Shown here piece after piece: positions 54,515 through 61,818 of a stretch of DNA of 64,000 bases (positions are counted from its first letter, which is position 1; every line of letters starts with the position of its first letter). This DNA comes from Leifsonia sp. ku-ls (GTDB taxonomy: Bacteria > Actinomycetota > Actinomycetes > Actinomycetales > Microbacteriaceae): the NCBI GenBank assembly GCA_003367665.1, contig QKXI01000008.1, forward strand, positions 62,001 through 126,000, in the 5' to 3' direction. A program made the translations under genes and the position numbers. The notes beneath the pieces are model-generated. The model was not told the DNA's origin. It did no database searches and saw nothing but the letters and a program-made list of their open reading frames with translations.

Positions 54515-54778
54515 TCAGTGCCGGTCGCGCTCGTGTTCGGGCAGGTCGTCGGTGGAGCGCGGCACCGTCGAGCTGAGCCGGTAGGTCGCCTCGCCCGGCC
54601 AGCCGCGGTCGTCGACGAGCTCGAAGACGTCGAACGCCGACGCCCCGGCGAACTCGGACGGGATGCGGATGCGGCTCGGGGGCACGTCCACGTCGCTCGG
54701 CAGTGTCAGCTCGCGCGGGGTCGCCTCGTCGTCGCGGTACAGGACGGCGCGGAAGGTGGGCTGGTCGGATGCAGACAC
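54515..54778 (-). CDS. Conserved hypothetical protein
   Basis: An 87-residue soluble acidic protein, MSASDQPTFRAVLYRDDEAT, with FELVDDRGWPGEATYRLS in the second half. No transmembrane segment and no recognised domain. The composition and codon use match neighbouring genes, and the frame is closed by stops at sensible positions, so it is probably real; it is convergent with the VOC gene. Confidence 0.6.
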   Translation of the reverse strand: MSASDQPTFRAVLYRDDEATPRELTLPSDVDVPPSRIRIPSEFAGASAFDVFELVDDRGWPGEATYRLSSTVPRSTDDLPEHERDRH

Positions 54779-54884
54779 GTCAACACGTTAAGCGTCCACG
54801 GCCCGCGGATCGAGCCCCCACAGCAGATGTCCAGGCCGGTCACAAGACGATCACTGCCACCACACAAGGTTCTAGGATGTCACC

Positions 54885-55718
54885 GTGGAGCCGATCATCG
54901 TCTGTCTCTGGATCCTCGCCGCCGTCTGCGCGCTGACCTGGGTGCTGTCGCTCATCACGAACGAGCACTCCTGGGTCGACCGGCTGTGGTCGATCGTTCC
55001 GGTGGTCTACGTCTGGGTGTTCGCCGGCTTCGCCGGCCTCTCCGACGTGCGGCTCGACCTGCTCGCCGTGCTGGTCACCCTGTGGGGCGCGCGCCTCACC
55101 TTCAACTTCGCCAGGAAGGGCGGCTACGCGCCCGGCGGGGAGGACTACCGCTGGCAGGTGCTGCGCGGCCGGATGAGCCCCGCCGCGTTCCAGGCGTTCA
55201 ACCTGTTCTTCATCGTGATCTACCAGAACGTGCTGCTGCTCCTCATCGCCCTGCCGGCGTGGACCGCGTACCAGCACCGGACGCCGCTGACCCCGCTCGA
55301 CGTCATCCTCGCCGCCCTGTTCCTCGCCTTCCTCACCGGAGAGACCATCGCCGACCAGCAGCAGTGGCGGTTCCACCAGCGGAAGAACGCGGAGATCGCC
55401 GCCGGCCGCCAGCCGTCGCCGCGCTTCCTGCAGAGCGGGCTGTTCCGGTACTCGCGCCACCCGAACTTCTTCTTCGAGCAGGCGCAGTGGTGGGTCGTGT
55501 TCCTGTTCGGCTGCGTCGCCGCCGGGTCGCTGCTGCAGTGGACCGTGATCGGGCCGCTGCTGCTCACCGGCCTGTTCGTGGGCTCCACGGTGTTCACCGA
55601 GAGCATCTCGCGCTCGCGCTACCCGGAGTACGCCGAATATCAGGCCCGGACCTCTCCCGTCGTGCCCTGGTTCCCGGGACGCGGGAAGGCCGCCCGCATG
55701 TGGTCGGAGTCCAAGTAG
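54885..55718 (+). CDS. DUF1295 family membrane protein (steroid 5-alpha-reductase-like)
   Basis: A 277-residue integral membrane protein with about seven helices. WSIVPVVYVW, LWGARLTFNFARKGGY, SGLFRYSRHPNFFFEQ and RYPEYAEYQ match DUF1295 proteins of the ICMT/steroid reductase-like fold, which bind NAD(P)H in the C-terminal part. Substrate unknown. TAGGAT lies 6 nt before the GTG (leaderless). Its last 79 bp overlap the convergent gene. Confidence 0.87.
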   Translation: MEPIIVCLWILAAVCALTWVLSLITNEHSWVDRLWSIVPVVYVWVFAGFAGLSDVRLDLLAVLVTLWGARLTFNFARKGGYAPGGEDYRWQVLRGRMSPAAFQAFNLFFIVIYQNVLLLLIALPAWTAYQHRTPLTPLDVILAALFLAFLTGETIADQQQWRFHQRKNAEIAAGRQPSPRFLQSGLFRYSRHPNFFFEQAQWWVVFLFGCVAAGSLLQWTVIGPLLLTGLFVGSTVFTESISRSRYPEYAEYQARTSPVVPWFPGRGKAARMWSESK

Positions 55719-56146
55719 TCGGCGACGCCGATCAGGATCAGGCTGAAGACGATCTGCTCCGTCACCATCCACAGCGGGTAGAGACCGGGGATGGCGGCGA
55801 TCACGAGGGTGACGACGGGGAAGATCTTCGCGAAGAGCCGCAGCCGCGAGTACGCCCAGTAGTAGCCCGCCCGTGCCCGCCAGGCGAAGTAGAACAGGGT
55901 CACCGTCATGCCGAGCACGATGACCGAGCGCATCCACACCGGGAAGGCCACGGCGACGCCGTCGGCCGTGAGCACGACCGCGACCACGACGGCGGCCAGG
56001 CCGATGACGAGCTCGGCGGTGAGCAGCCACGCGATCACGGTGAAGGCGCGGCGCGTGCGCGGGTGATCCCGGCCCTCGTCCGGCACGCGGTAGCCGGCGT
56101 GCCGGCCGCCGGCGATGCGGTCGAGCCGCGCGAGGAGCGTTTCCAT
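55640..56146 (-). CDS. Membrane protein of unknown function
   Basis: A 168-residue protein with four hydrophobic segments (FTVIAWLLTAELVIGLAAVV, VWMRSVIVLGMTVTLFYFAW, LFAKIFPVVTLVIAAIPGLY, EQIVFSLILIGVADYL). Family not recognised. It is convergent with the DUF1295 gene and overlaps it by 79 bp; both frames look genuine. A start ATG lies 32 bp from the divergent next gene. Confidence 0.7.
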   Translation of the reverse strand: METLLARLDRIAGGRHAGYRVPDEGRDHPRTRRAFTVIAWLLTAELVIGLAAVVVAVVLTADGVAVAFPVWMRSVIVLGMTVTLFYFAWRARAGYYWAYSRLRLFAKIFPVVTLVIAAIPGLYPLWMVTEQIVFSLILIGVADYLDSDHMRAAFPRPGNQGTTGEVRA

Positions 56147-56178
56147 GTATTCACGGTAACCCGGGCTACGGTGGAAGC

Positions 56179-56637
56179 ATGTCGTGCATCCGGTTCAACA
56201 CCCCCGCCCAGCGTCAGGCCATGCGGAACAGCCGGCCGGCGATGCTCACCCCGGAGGAGGCCGCGGCGCTGCACCCCGCGCCGGAGGTGACCGAGAGCAA
56301 GATCCGGCGCCTGCGCCTGCTCGCCACCGACCCGAACCCGAAGATCCGGGAGGCGGTCGCCAGCAGCTACAACACCCCGGCCGACCTGTTCGAGACCCTC
56401 GCGAAGGACCCGGACGAAGGCGTGCGCGGGTGCGTCGCGAAGAACGAGGCGACGCCGTGCGACATCCTGCGCGCGCTCGCCGACGACCGGTCCGAGACCG
56501 TGCGGGGCTGGGTCGCGGTGAACTACTTCGTGCCGGCCGACGTGATGGAGAAGCTCGCCTCCGACCGCAGCCGTACGGTGCGCAGCCTGGTGAAGTGGAA
56601 GGCGTCGCTGGCCGAGGACCAGCCGGCGGCGGTCTGA
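56179..56637 (+). CDS. Leucine-rich-repeat-variant / HEAT-like repeat protein
   Basis: A 152-residue protein whose residues ~40-140 are tandem helical repeats: LRLLATDPNPKIREAVASSY, LAKDPDEGVRGCVAKNEATP, LADDRSETVRGWVAVNYFVP, LASDRSRTVRSLVKWK. Pattern LAxDxxxxVRxxVAxN is typical of the LRV family. Likely a binding module; partner unknown. TACGGT 6 nt before the ATG (leaderless). The next gene overlaps its stop by one base (TGATG). Confidence 0.8.
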   Translation: MSCIRFNTPAQRQAMRNSRPAMLTPEEAAALHPAPEVTESKIRRLRLLATDPNPKIREAVASSYNTPADLFETLAKDPDEGVRGCVAKNEATPCDILRALADDRSETVRGWVAVNYFVPADVMEKLASDRSRTVRSLVKWKASLAEDQPAAV

Positions 56638-57008
56638 TGCCGGAGCCGGCGAGCGTCCGCGTCGACGCGTGGGCCTGGGCGGTGCGGCTGTACAAGACGC
56701 GGTCGGCCGCATCGACCGCGTGCAAGGCCGGGCACCTGAAGGTCAACGGCGACCGGGCGAAACCGGCGCAGCCGGTCCGGGTCGGCGACGAGGTGCGCGC
56801 GTTCGTGGGCGGCACGGAGCGCATCTACGTCGCCCGGCGACTGATCGTGAAGCGCGTCTCCGCGGCGGCCGCCGCCGACTGCTTCGAGGACCGGACGCCG
56901 CCGCCCCCGCCGCGCACGGAGACGCCGGCCACGGTCGTCCGCGACCGCGGCGCCGGGCGACCGACCAAGCGCGAACGGCGCGTGCTCGACCAGCTCCGGG
57001 GGCGCTGA
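56637..57008 (+). CDS. S4-domain RNA-binding protein (HslR-like)
   Basis: A 123-residue protein with an S4 domain at about residues 6-60 (VRVDAWAWAVRLYKTRSAAS, TACKAGHLKVNG) and a Pro/Arg-rich C-terminus ending GRPTKRERRVLDQLRGR, like HslR/Hsp15, which rescues stalled 50S-nascent chain complexes in E. coli. Role here inferred. The ATG overlaps the previous stop and the next gene starts in its stop. Confidence 0.88.
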   Translation: MPEPASVRVDAWAWAVRLYKTRSAASTACKAGHLKVNGDRAKPAQPVRVGDEVRAFVGGTERIYVARRLIVKRVSAAAAADCFEDRTPPPPPRTETPATVVRDRGAGRPTKRERRVLDQLRGR

Positions 57009-57838
57009 TGGCGTTCGCGCGGATCGGCATCTCGGGCTGGACCTACGCGCCGTGGCGCGGCGTCTTCTACCCGCCGAAGCTGCCGCACCGCCTGGAGCTG
57101 GAGTACGCGGCGGAGCGGCTCGACTCCATCGAGATCAACGGCAGCTTCTACTCCCTGCAGCGGCCGACGAGCTACCGGATGTGGGCGGAGCGGACGCCCG
57201 ACGAGTTCGTCTTCTCGGTGAAGGGCGGCCGCTACGTCACCCACATCCTGCGCCTGAGGAACGCCCGCGGCGCCGTCGCGAACTTCCTGGCCTCCGGCGT
57301 GCTCGCCCTGGGTCCCAAGCTGGGTCCGCTGCTCTGGCAGCTCCCGCCGACGCTGCCGTTCGACGCGGAGGCGGTGGACGCGTTCCTCGGGATGCTGCCG
57401 CGCACCACCACCGAGGCGGCCGCGATCGCGCGCGAGACCACACTCGACGAGGACCGCACGCACCTTTCGGCGGGGGAGGAGCGGCCGCTGCGGCACGCGG
57501 TCGAGGTGCGGCATCCCTCGTTCGACGTGCCCGACTTCACCGCCCTGGCCCGGGCGCACGGCATTGCGGTCGTGCTGGCGGACACCGCCGGCCGCTATCC
57601 GGTCATCCGCGAGCTCACCGCCGACTTCGCGTACGTGCGGCTGCACGGCGACGAGGAGCTGTACACCAGCGGCTACACCGACGAGTCGCTCGACCGCTGG
57701 GCCGCCGAGTTGGGCGGCTGGCTGGCCGACGGCCGGGACGTCTACGCCTACTTCGACAACGACGTGAAGGTGCGTGCGCCCTACGACGCCATGGGGCTGC
57801 GTGACCGCCTCGCCGAGTGGGCGCCGCGGCCTCACTAG
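57008..57838 (+). CDS. DUF72 family protein
   Basis: A 276-residue TIM-barrel-like DUF72 protein: ARIGISGWTYAPWRGVFYPP, EINGSFYSLQRPTSYRMW, FSVKGGRYVTHILRL, AVEVRHPSF and YAYFDNDVKVRAPYDA. The biochemical role of DUF72 is not established. Third gene of a tight chain (LRV-S4-DUF72), each overlapping by one base. Its stop TAG is part of the -10 box of the next gene. Confidence 0.9.
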   Translation: MAFARIGISGWTYAPWRGVFYPPKLPHRLELEYAAERLDSIEINGSFYSLQRPTSYRMWAERTPDEFVFSVKGGRYVTHILRLRNARGAVANFLASGVLALGPKLGPLLWQLPPTLPFDAEAVDAFLGMLPRTTTEAAAIARETTLDEDRTHLSAGEERPLRHAVEVRHPSFDVPDFTALARAHGIAVVLADTAGRYPVIRELTADFAYVRLHGDEELYTSGYTDESLDRWAAELGGWLADGRDVYAYFDNDVKVRAPYDAMGLRDRLAEWAPRPH

Positions 57839-57848
57839 ACTCGTCTGC

Positions 57849-58481
57849 GTGGAGGGTGCGAACGCCGTGGTGAGCTCGCGGGTCTGGACGGTCCCGAACG
57901 TCCTCAGCTTCCTCCGGCTCGCGCTCGTGCCGGTGTTCCTGTGGTTCATCATCGCCGGGCAGGACGCCCTCGCCCTGCTCGTGCTCGTGTTCTCCAGCGT
58001 GACCGACTTCCTCGACGGCTACCTCGCCCGGCGGCTGCGGCAGGTGTCGCGGCTCGGCCAGCTGCTCGATCCCGCCGCCGACCGGCTGTACATCTTCGCC
58101 GCGCTGATCGGGCTGTGCTGGCGCGAGGTCATCCCCTGGTGGCTGTTCGTCGTCGTCGTGGCACGGGATGTGATGCTCGCCGTTCTCGGCGTCATCCTCG
58201 CGAACCACGGCTTCGGGCCGCTGCCGGTGCACCACCTCGGAAAGGTCGCCACCTTCTGCCTGTTCTGGGCGCTCCCGCTGCTCATGCTGGGGGAGGCGTT
58301 CGCCCCGCTCGCGCCGTACTCGCTGCCGCTCGGCTGGGCGTTCGCGCTGTGGGGCGCGTTCCTCTACTGGTGGGCCGGAATCGTGTACGTCCGGGAGACG
58401 GCGAGGGTAATCCGACTTCCGGCCGATGACAGCGGCCCTGCATCGGATACGCTGGACGGCAAGGAGGTTGACGGTGCCTGA
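57849..58481 (+). CDS. CDP-alcohol phosphatidyltransferase
   Basis: A 210-residue membrane enzyme with the CDP-OH-P signature DG-x2-AR-x8-G-x3-D-x3-D in DFLDGYLARRLRQVSRLGQL followed by LDPAADR. Five to six hydrophobic helices. Members make phosphatidylglycerol phosphate, phosphatidylinositol phosphate or cardiolipin; the product here is not determined. TAGACT lies 7 nt before the GTG (leaderless). Overlaps the garA start by 8 bp. Confidence 0.88.
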   Translation: MEGANAVVSSRVWTVPNVLSFLRLALVPVFLWFIIAGQDALALLVLVFSSVTDFLDGYLARRLRQVSRLGQLLDPAADRLYIFAALIGLCWREVIPWWLFVVVVARDVMLAVLGVILANHGFGPLPVHHLGKVATFCLFWALPLLMLGEAFAPLAPYSLPLGWAFALWGAFLYWWAGIVYVRETARVIRLPADDSGPASDTLDGKEVDGA

Positions 58482-58983
58482 AGACATTAACCCGAACGGT
58501 TCGGCCGGCGAAGCCGACGACGACGCCGCCCGGGGCCCCCTGCGTGACGCCGGGGGCAACGAAGACACGACCGCGCGCTTCGGCGAGGAGTTCATCTCGA
58601 AGATGTACCCCTCCGGCGAGGTCTCGCCCGAGGAGCAGGAGGCGATCGCGGCGCTGCCGTCCGGGTCGGCGCTGCTGATCGTCCGGCGCGGCCCCAACTC
58701 GGGCGCCCGGTTCCTCCTCGACGCCGACGTCACGACCGCCGGCCGGCACCCGAACGCCGACATCTTCCTCGACGACGTGACGGTGTCGCGCCGCCACGCG
58801 GAGTTCACCCGGCGAGGAACGGCGTTCGAGGTCCGCGACCTCGGATCGCTGAACGGCACCTACTACGACGGCGTCCGGATCGAGAGCGCGCTCCTGTCCG
58901 ACGCCTCCGAGGTGCAGATCGGCAAGTTCCGCCTGACGTTCTACGCCTCGCGCCACGACCTCGCCGCAGCGGCGAACGGCTAG
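58474..58983 (+). CDS. garA: FHA-domain regulator GarA/OdhI
   Basis: A 169-residue protein. FHA domain at about residues 67-155 with GRHPNADIFLDDVTVSRRHA and SLNGTYYDG for phosphothreonine binding. The N-terminal phosphorylation motif is present as DTTARFGEEF (T32, T33), equivalent to the Thr pair phosphorylated by PknB/PknG, which switches inhibition of 2-oxoglutarate dehydrogenase and glutamate dehydrogenase in corynebacteria and mycobacteria. GTG with AAGGAGG upstream. Followed directly by the MerR gene (TAGTG). Confidence 0.92.
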   Translation: MPEDINPNGSAGEADDDAARGPLRDAGGNEDTTARFGEEFISKMYPSGEVSPEEQEAIAALPSGSALLIVRRGPNSGARFLLDADVTTAGRHPNADIFLDDVTVSRRHAEFTRRGTAFEVRDLGSLNGTYYDGVRIESALLSDASEVQIGKFRLTFYASRHDLAAAANG

Positions 58984-59675
58984 TGGCCCGGCCGGCCACC
59001 CGGGCCGCCGGCGACGCTCCGGCCCTGCTCAGCATCGGCCAGGTCCTCGCGCGACTGAGTCCGGAGTTCCCCGACCTCTCGTCGTCGAAGCTGCGCTTCC
59101 TCGAGGAGCGCGGGCTGGTGGCGCCCGCGCGCACCGCGTCCGGGTACCGCAAGTTCTCGCCGGCCGACGTGGAGCGCCTGCGCGCGGTGCTGGCGATGCA
59201 GCGCGACCACTACCTCCCGCTGAAGGTCATCAAGAAGTACTTCGCCGACCTGGACGCCGGGCTCGACCCGGCGTTCCCCGGCACCGCACCGGCCGGGTCG
59301 ATCCTCGCGGGCGCCCGCCGGCTGCGCCGCGACGAGCTGTTGCGCGAGGCCGGCGCCGACGCCGAGCTGCTGCAGGACGCGGTCAGTGCGTCGCTCCTGC
59401 CGGCCGCCGACGTCTACGGCGAGGAGGCCCTCACGGTGTTGCGTGCCCTCGCCGAACTGCGCAGGAACGGCATCGAGCCGCGCCACCTGCGCGGTTTCCG
59501 TGCTGCCGCCGAGCGCGAGATCGGGCTCATCGAGACCGCGCTCGTCCCGATCGCCCGGCGCAACGACGTGTCGAGCAAGGCCCGCACCGCCGAGCTCGCC
59601 CGTGAGATCGCGGCGCAGCTCGACGTGGTGCGCGGCAGCATCATCCGGTCGTCCATCGCGCGGCTGCGACCGTGA
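58983..59675 (+). CDS. ftsR: MerR-family transcriptional regulator FtsR
   Basis: A 230-residue regulator with an N-terminal winged MerR HTH (SIGQVLARLSPEFPDLSSSK, LRFLEERGLVAPARTASGYR) and a long helical C-terminal part. It corresponds to Rv1828/FtsR, which in C. glutamicum activates ftsZ. The GTG shares one base with the garA stop. Target genes are inferred from orthology. Confidence 0.9.
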   Translation: MARPATRAAGDAPALLSIGQVLARLSPEFPDLSSSKLRFLEERGLVAPARTASGYRKFSPADVERLRAVLAMQRDHYLPLKVIKKYFADLDAGLDPAFPGTAPAGSILAGARRLRRDELLREAGADAELLQDAVSASLLPAADVYGEEALTVLRALAELRRNGIEPRHLRGFRAAAEREIGLIETALVPIARRNDVSSKARTAELAREIAAQLDVVRGSIIRSSIARLRP

Positions 59676-59808
59676 CCGGTCGTCGCCGTCTCGACACGCC
59701 GACGCCGAAACGACGGATGTCGTTGCCCGCGGAGGTCGGCATGGGTACCGTGGATGGAGCGACGCGGTTGCGGCGCGCGATCCACTACCCGGGTGAGAGG
59801 CGATCTTC

Positions 59809-60360
59809 ATGAGCGAACTGAGTCGTGACGACGGCGTCTCCCGCTACGACCTCGGGCTGCTGTTCACCGACGGCCTGCCCGAGATGGACGACGTCAACGG
59901 CTACCGCGGCGCCGTCGCCGCCCGCGCCGCCGGCATCTCCTACCGGCAGCTCGACTACTGGGCCCGCACCGGACTGGTCGAGCCGACCGTCCGCGGCGCC
60001 GCCGGCTCCGGCTCGCAGCGCCTCTACGGCTTCCGCGACATCCTTGTGCTCAAGCTCGTGAAGCGCCTCCTCGACACCGGGATCTCGCTCCAGCAGATCC
60101 GCACCGCCGTCAACCAGCTGCGCGAGTCTGGCGTGAACGACCTTGCCCAGACCACGCTGATGAGCGACGGCGCGAGCGTCTACCTGTGCACCTCCAACGA
60201 CGAGGTGATCGACCTCGTCAGCCGCGGCCAGGGCGTCTTCGGCATCGCCGTGGGCAAGGTCCTCCGCGAGGTCGAGACCAGCCTGGTCGGGCTCGACACG
60301 CAGCCCGACACCATGGACGAGCTCGCCGCCCGCCGCGCCGCGCGCACCCGCGCCTCCTGA
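59809..60360 (+). CDS. MerR-family transcriptional regulator (Rv1830-like)
   Basis: A 183-residue MerR protein: GISYRQLDYWARTGLVEPTV is the HTH, FRDILVLKLVKRLLDTGISL the second helix-wing region, and a C-terminal region with VYLCTSNDEVIDLVSRGQGV. Corresponds in position to the second MerR gene (Rv1830 type) of the actinobacterial garA locus; the bifunctional-nuclease-like gene usually found between the two regulators in mycobacteria is absent here. Role unknown. Confidence 0.87.
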   Translation: MSELSRDDGVSRYDLGLLFTDGLPEMDDVNGYRGAVAARAAGISYRQLDYWARTGLVEPTVRGAAGSGSQRLYGFRDILVLKLVKRLLDTGISLQQIRTAVNQLRESGVNDLAQTTLMSDGASVYLCTSNDEVIDLVSRGQGVFGIAVGKVLREVETSLVGLDTQPDTMDELAARRAARTRAS

Positions 60361-60410
60361 CCTCCGCCCCGCTCGCCCGCTCGACCGGAGCTAAGCGCGC
60401 CAATTCGGGT

Positions 60411-60500
60411 GAGTAAACGCGCCGAGTCAGCGTGAGTGGTGAGTTAACGCGCCAATCGGGCGCGAGTGGTGAGTAATCGCGCCAATCGGGCGCGAGTGGT
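60411..60500. repeat. Three 30-bp tandem repeats
   Basis: Units 60411-60440, 60441-60470 and 60471-60500 share a GAGTnAnCGCGCC start and a GCGnGAGTGGT end; units 2 and 3 differ at two positions. Each ends with the left arm of the dispersed palindrome. No plausible gene lies in 60361-60926; the whole stretch is repeats. Confidence 0.85.
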
Positions 60501-60521
60501 GACACCTTGTCACCACTCGCG
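60491..60521. repeat. Dispersed palindrome, copy 2
   Basis: CGCGAGTGGTGAC (60491-60503), loop ACCTT, GTCACCACTCGCG (60509-60521). Perfect 13-bp arms, the longest of the five copies. Confidence 0.9.
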
Positions 60522-60596
60522 GCCTCGTGACGTGCGTTGAGCCATTCGGGCCCTGTCGGCGCTTGCGCTCGTCGGATGGAACCCCACGCTCGGGCG

Positions 60597-60857
60597 AGTG
60601 GTGAGGAGACGTGGCGAGTCGGCGCGAGTGGTGACGAGATGTCACCACTCGGCGCGTGTCCCGGGTTGGCGGCCGCGGGCTCGATCGAACACGTTCACGA
60701 ATGGTGAGGAAGCGTCGCGAGTCGGCGCGAGTGGTGACGTGTTGTCACCATTCGGCGCGTGTCTCGGGTTGGCGGCTGCGGGCTCGGTGGAGCACGTTCA
60801 GAAGTGGTGAGGAGACGTGGCGAGTCGGCGCGAGTGGTGACGAGATGTCACCATTCG
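60597..60857. repeat. 103-bp tandem repeat, two and a half units, each with the palindrome
   Basis: Units start at 60597, 60700 and 60803, an exact period of 103 bp; the third stops at about 60857. Each unit begins with an AGTGGTGAGG-like sequence and contains CGAGTGGTGAC-N5-GTCACCAYTCG at 60625-60651, 60728-60754 and 60831-60857, with loops GAGAT, GTGTT and GAGAT. Differences between units are scattered single bases, so the array is not brand new. Confidence 0.9.
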
Positions 60858-60913
60858 GCGGCAAGCGGCAAGCGGCAAGCGGCAAGCGGCAAGCGGCAAG
60901 CGGCAGGCGGCAG
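60858..60913. repeat. 7-bp microsatellite GCGGCAA
   Basis: Six perfect GCGGCAA units (60858-60899) followed by two GCGGCAG units (60900-60913), ending 13 bp before the stop of the ParA-like gene. Copy number is likely to vary between strains. Confidence 0.9.
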
Positions 60914-60926
60914 GCGGTGCGGCGCG

Positions 60927-61748
60927 TCAGGACTGGGCGGCGGTGGCGTACTCGCCGATGCGGGCGGTGCGCAGCACGCGCTCCAGCAGCAGGTCGAAGT
61001 TGTGCGCCATCTCCTGGGCGCTCTCGCCCGGCCAGACGTGCAGCGGCTTCGCCGCGCCCTGCGCCTGCTGCAGCGACGTGCGCTCCGGCAGCTGCGGGGA
61101 GAGCACGAGCGGGCCGAACATGTCGCGCAGCTCCTTGATCCGGAACTGGTGCTCCAGCGACTGGACGCGCGCGCGGTTCACGATGATGCCGAGCGGCTGC
61201 AGGCGCGGCGACAGGCCGCGGCGGATCTCCTCGATCGCGCGCAGCGCGCGGTCCGCGGCGGCCACCGAGAACAGGCCCGGCTCGGTCACCACGGCGACGC
61301 GGTCGCTCGCCGCCCACGCGGTGCGGGTGAGCGCGTTGAGCGAGGGGGCGCAGTCGATGAGGACGAGCTCGTAGTCGTGCTCGACGTTGGCGAGCGCCTC
61401 CTCCAGCTTCCAGATGTCGCGGATGCTCGGGTGCGGCCCGTCGAAGTTGATCGCGGACGGGCTGCCGATCATCACGTCGATTGTGCCGGAGCGACCCTTC
61501 GTCCAGCCGGACGGCGCGATCGCCGCGCGCACGATCTTCTCCTTGGGGGAGGCGAGCACGTCGGCGACGTTGAGGTGACCGGCGACCTGGATGTCCATCC
61601 CGGTCGAGACGTCGGACTGCGGATCGAGGTCGACGACCAGCGTGCGCAGCCCTTTGGCGAACGCCGCAGACGCCAGACCGAGCGTCACAGTGGTCTTTCC
61701 GACACCGCCCTTGAGGGAGCTAACGCTGAGTACGTGCACGAGAGCCAC
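60927..61748 (-). CDS. ParA/MinD-family ATPase (solo)
   Basis: A 273-residue deviant-Walker ATPase. Deviant Walker A SSLKGGVGKTTVTLG near residue 10; LVVDLDPQSDVSTGMDI; Walker B-type LVLIDCAPSLNALTR. No ParB gene is adjacent, so this is a stand-alone ParA-like protein; such genes position cell components in actinobacteria. GTG at 61748 has GAAGG upstream; another GTG three codons later (61739) is possible. Divergent from pyc; its 3' end borders the repeat block. Confidence 0.88.
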   Translation of the reverse strand: MALVHVLSVSSLKGGVGKTTVTLGLASAAFAKGLRTLVVDLDPQSDVSTGMDIQVAGHLNVADVLASPKEKIVRAAIAPSGWTKGRSGTIDVMIGSPSAINFDGPHPSIRDIWKLEEALANVEHDYELVLIDCAPSLNALTRTAWAASDRVAVVTEPGLFSVAAADRALRAIEEIRRGLSPRLQPLGIIVNRARVQSLEHQFRIKELRDMFGPLVLSPQLPERTSLQQAQGAAKPLHVWPGESAQEMAHNFDLLLERVLRTARIGEYATAAQS

Positions 61749-61818
61749 GTTACCTTCACTAGTCTTAGAGAACCTAACCGTTTGCTGTGTGGTGTTCACC
61801 CCTGCTCGAAAGGTCCCC

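Noticed and set aside
60411-60913. CRISPR-like appearance of the repeat block
   Set aside because: Units are contiguous or vary along their length; there are no unique spacers of constant size and no cas genes.
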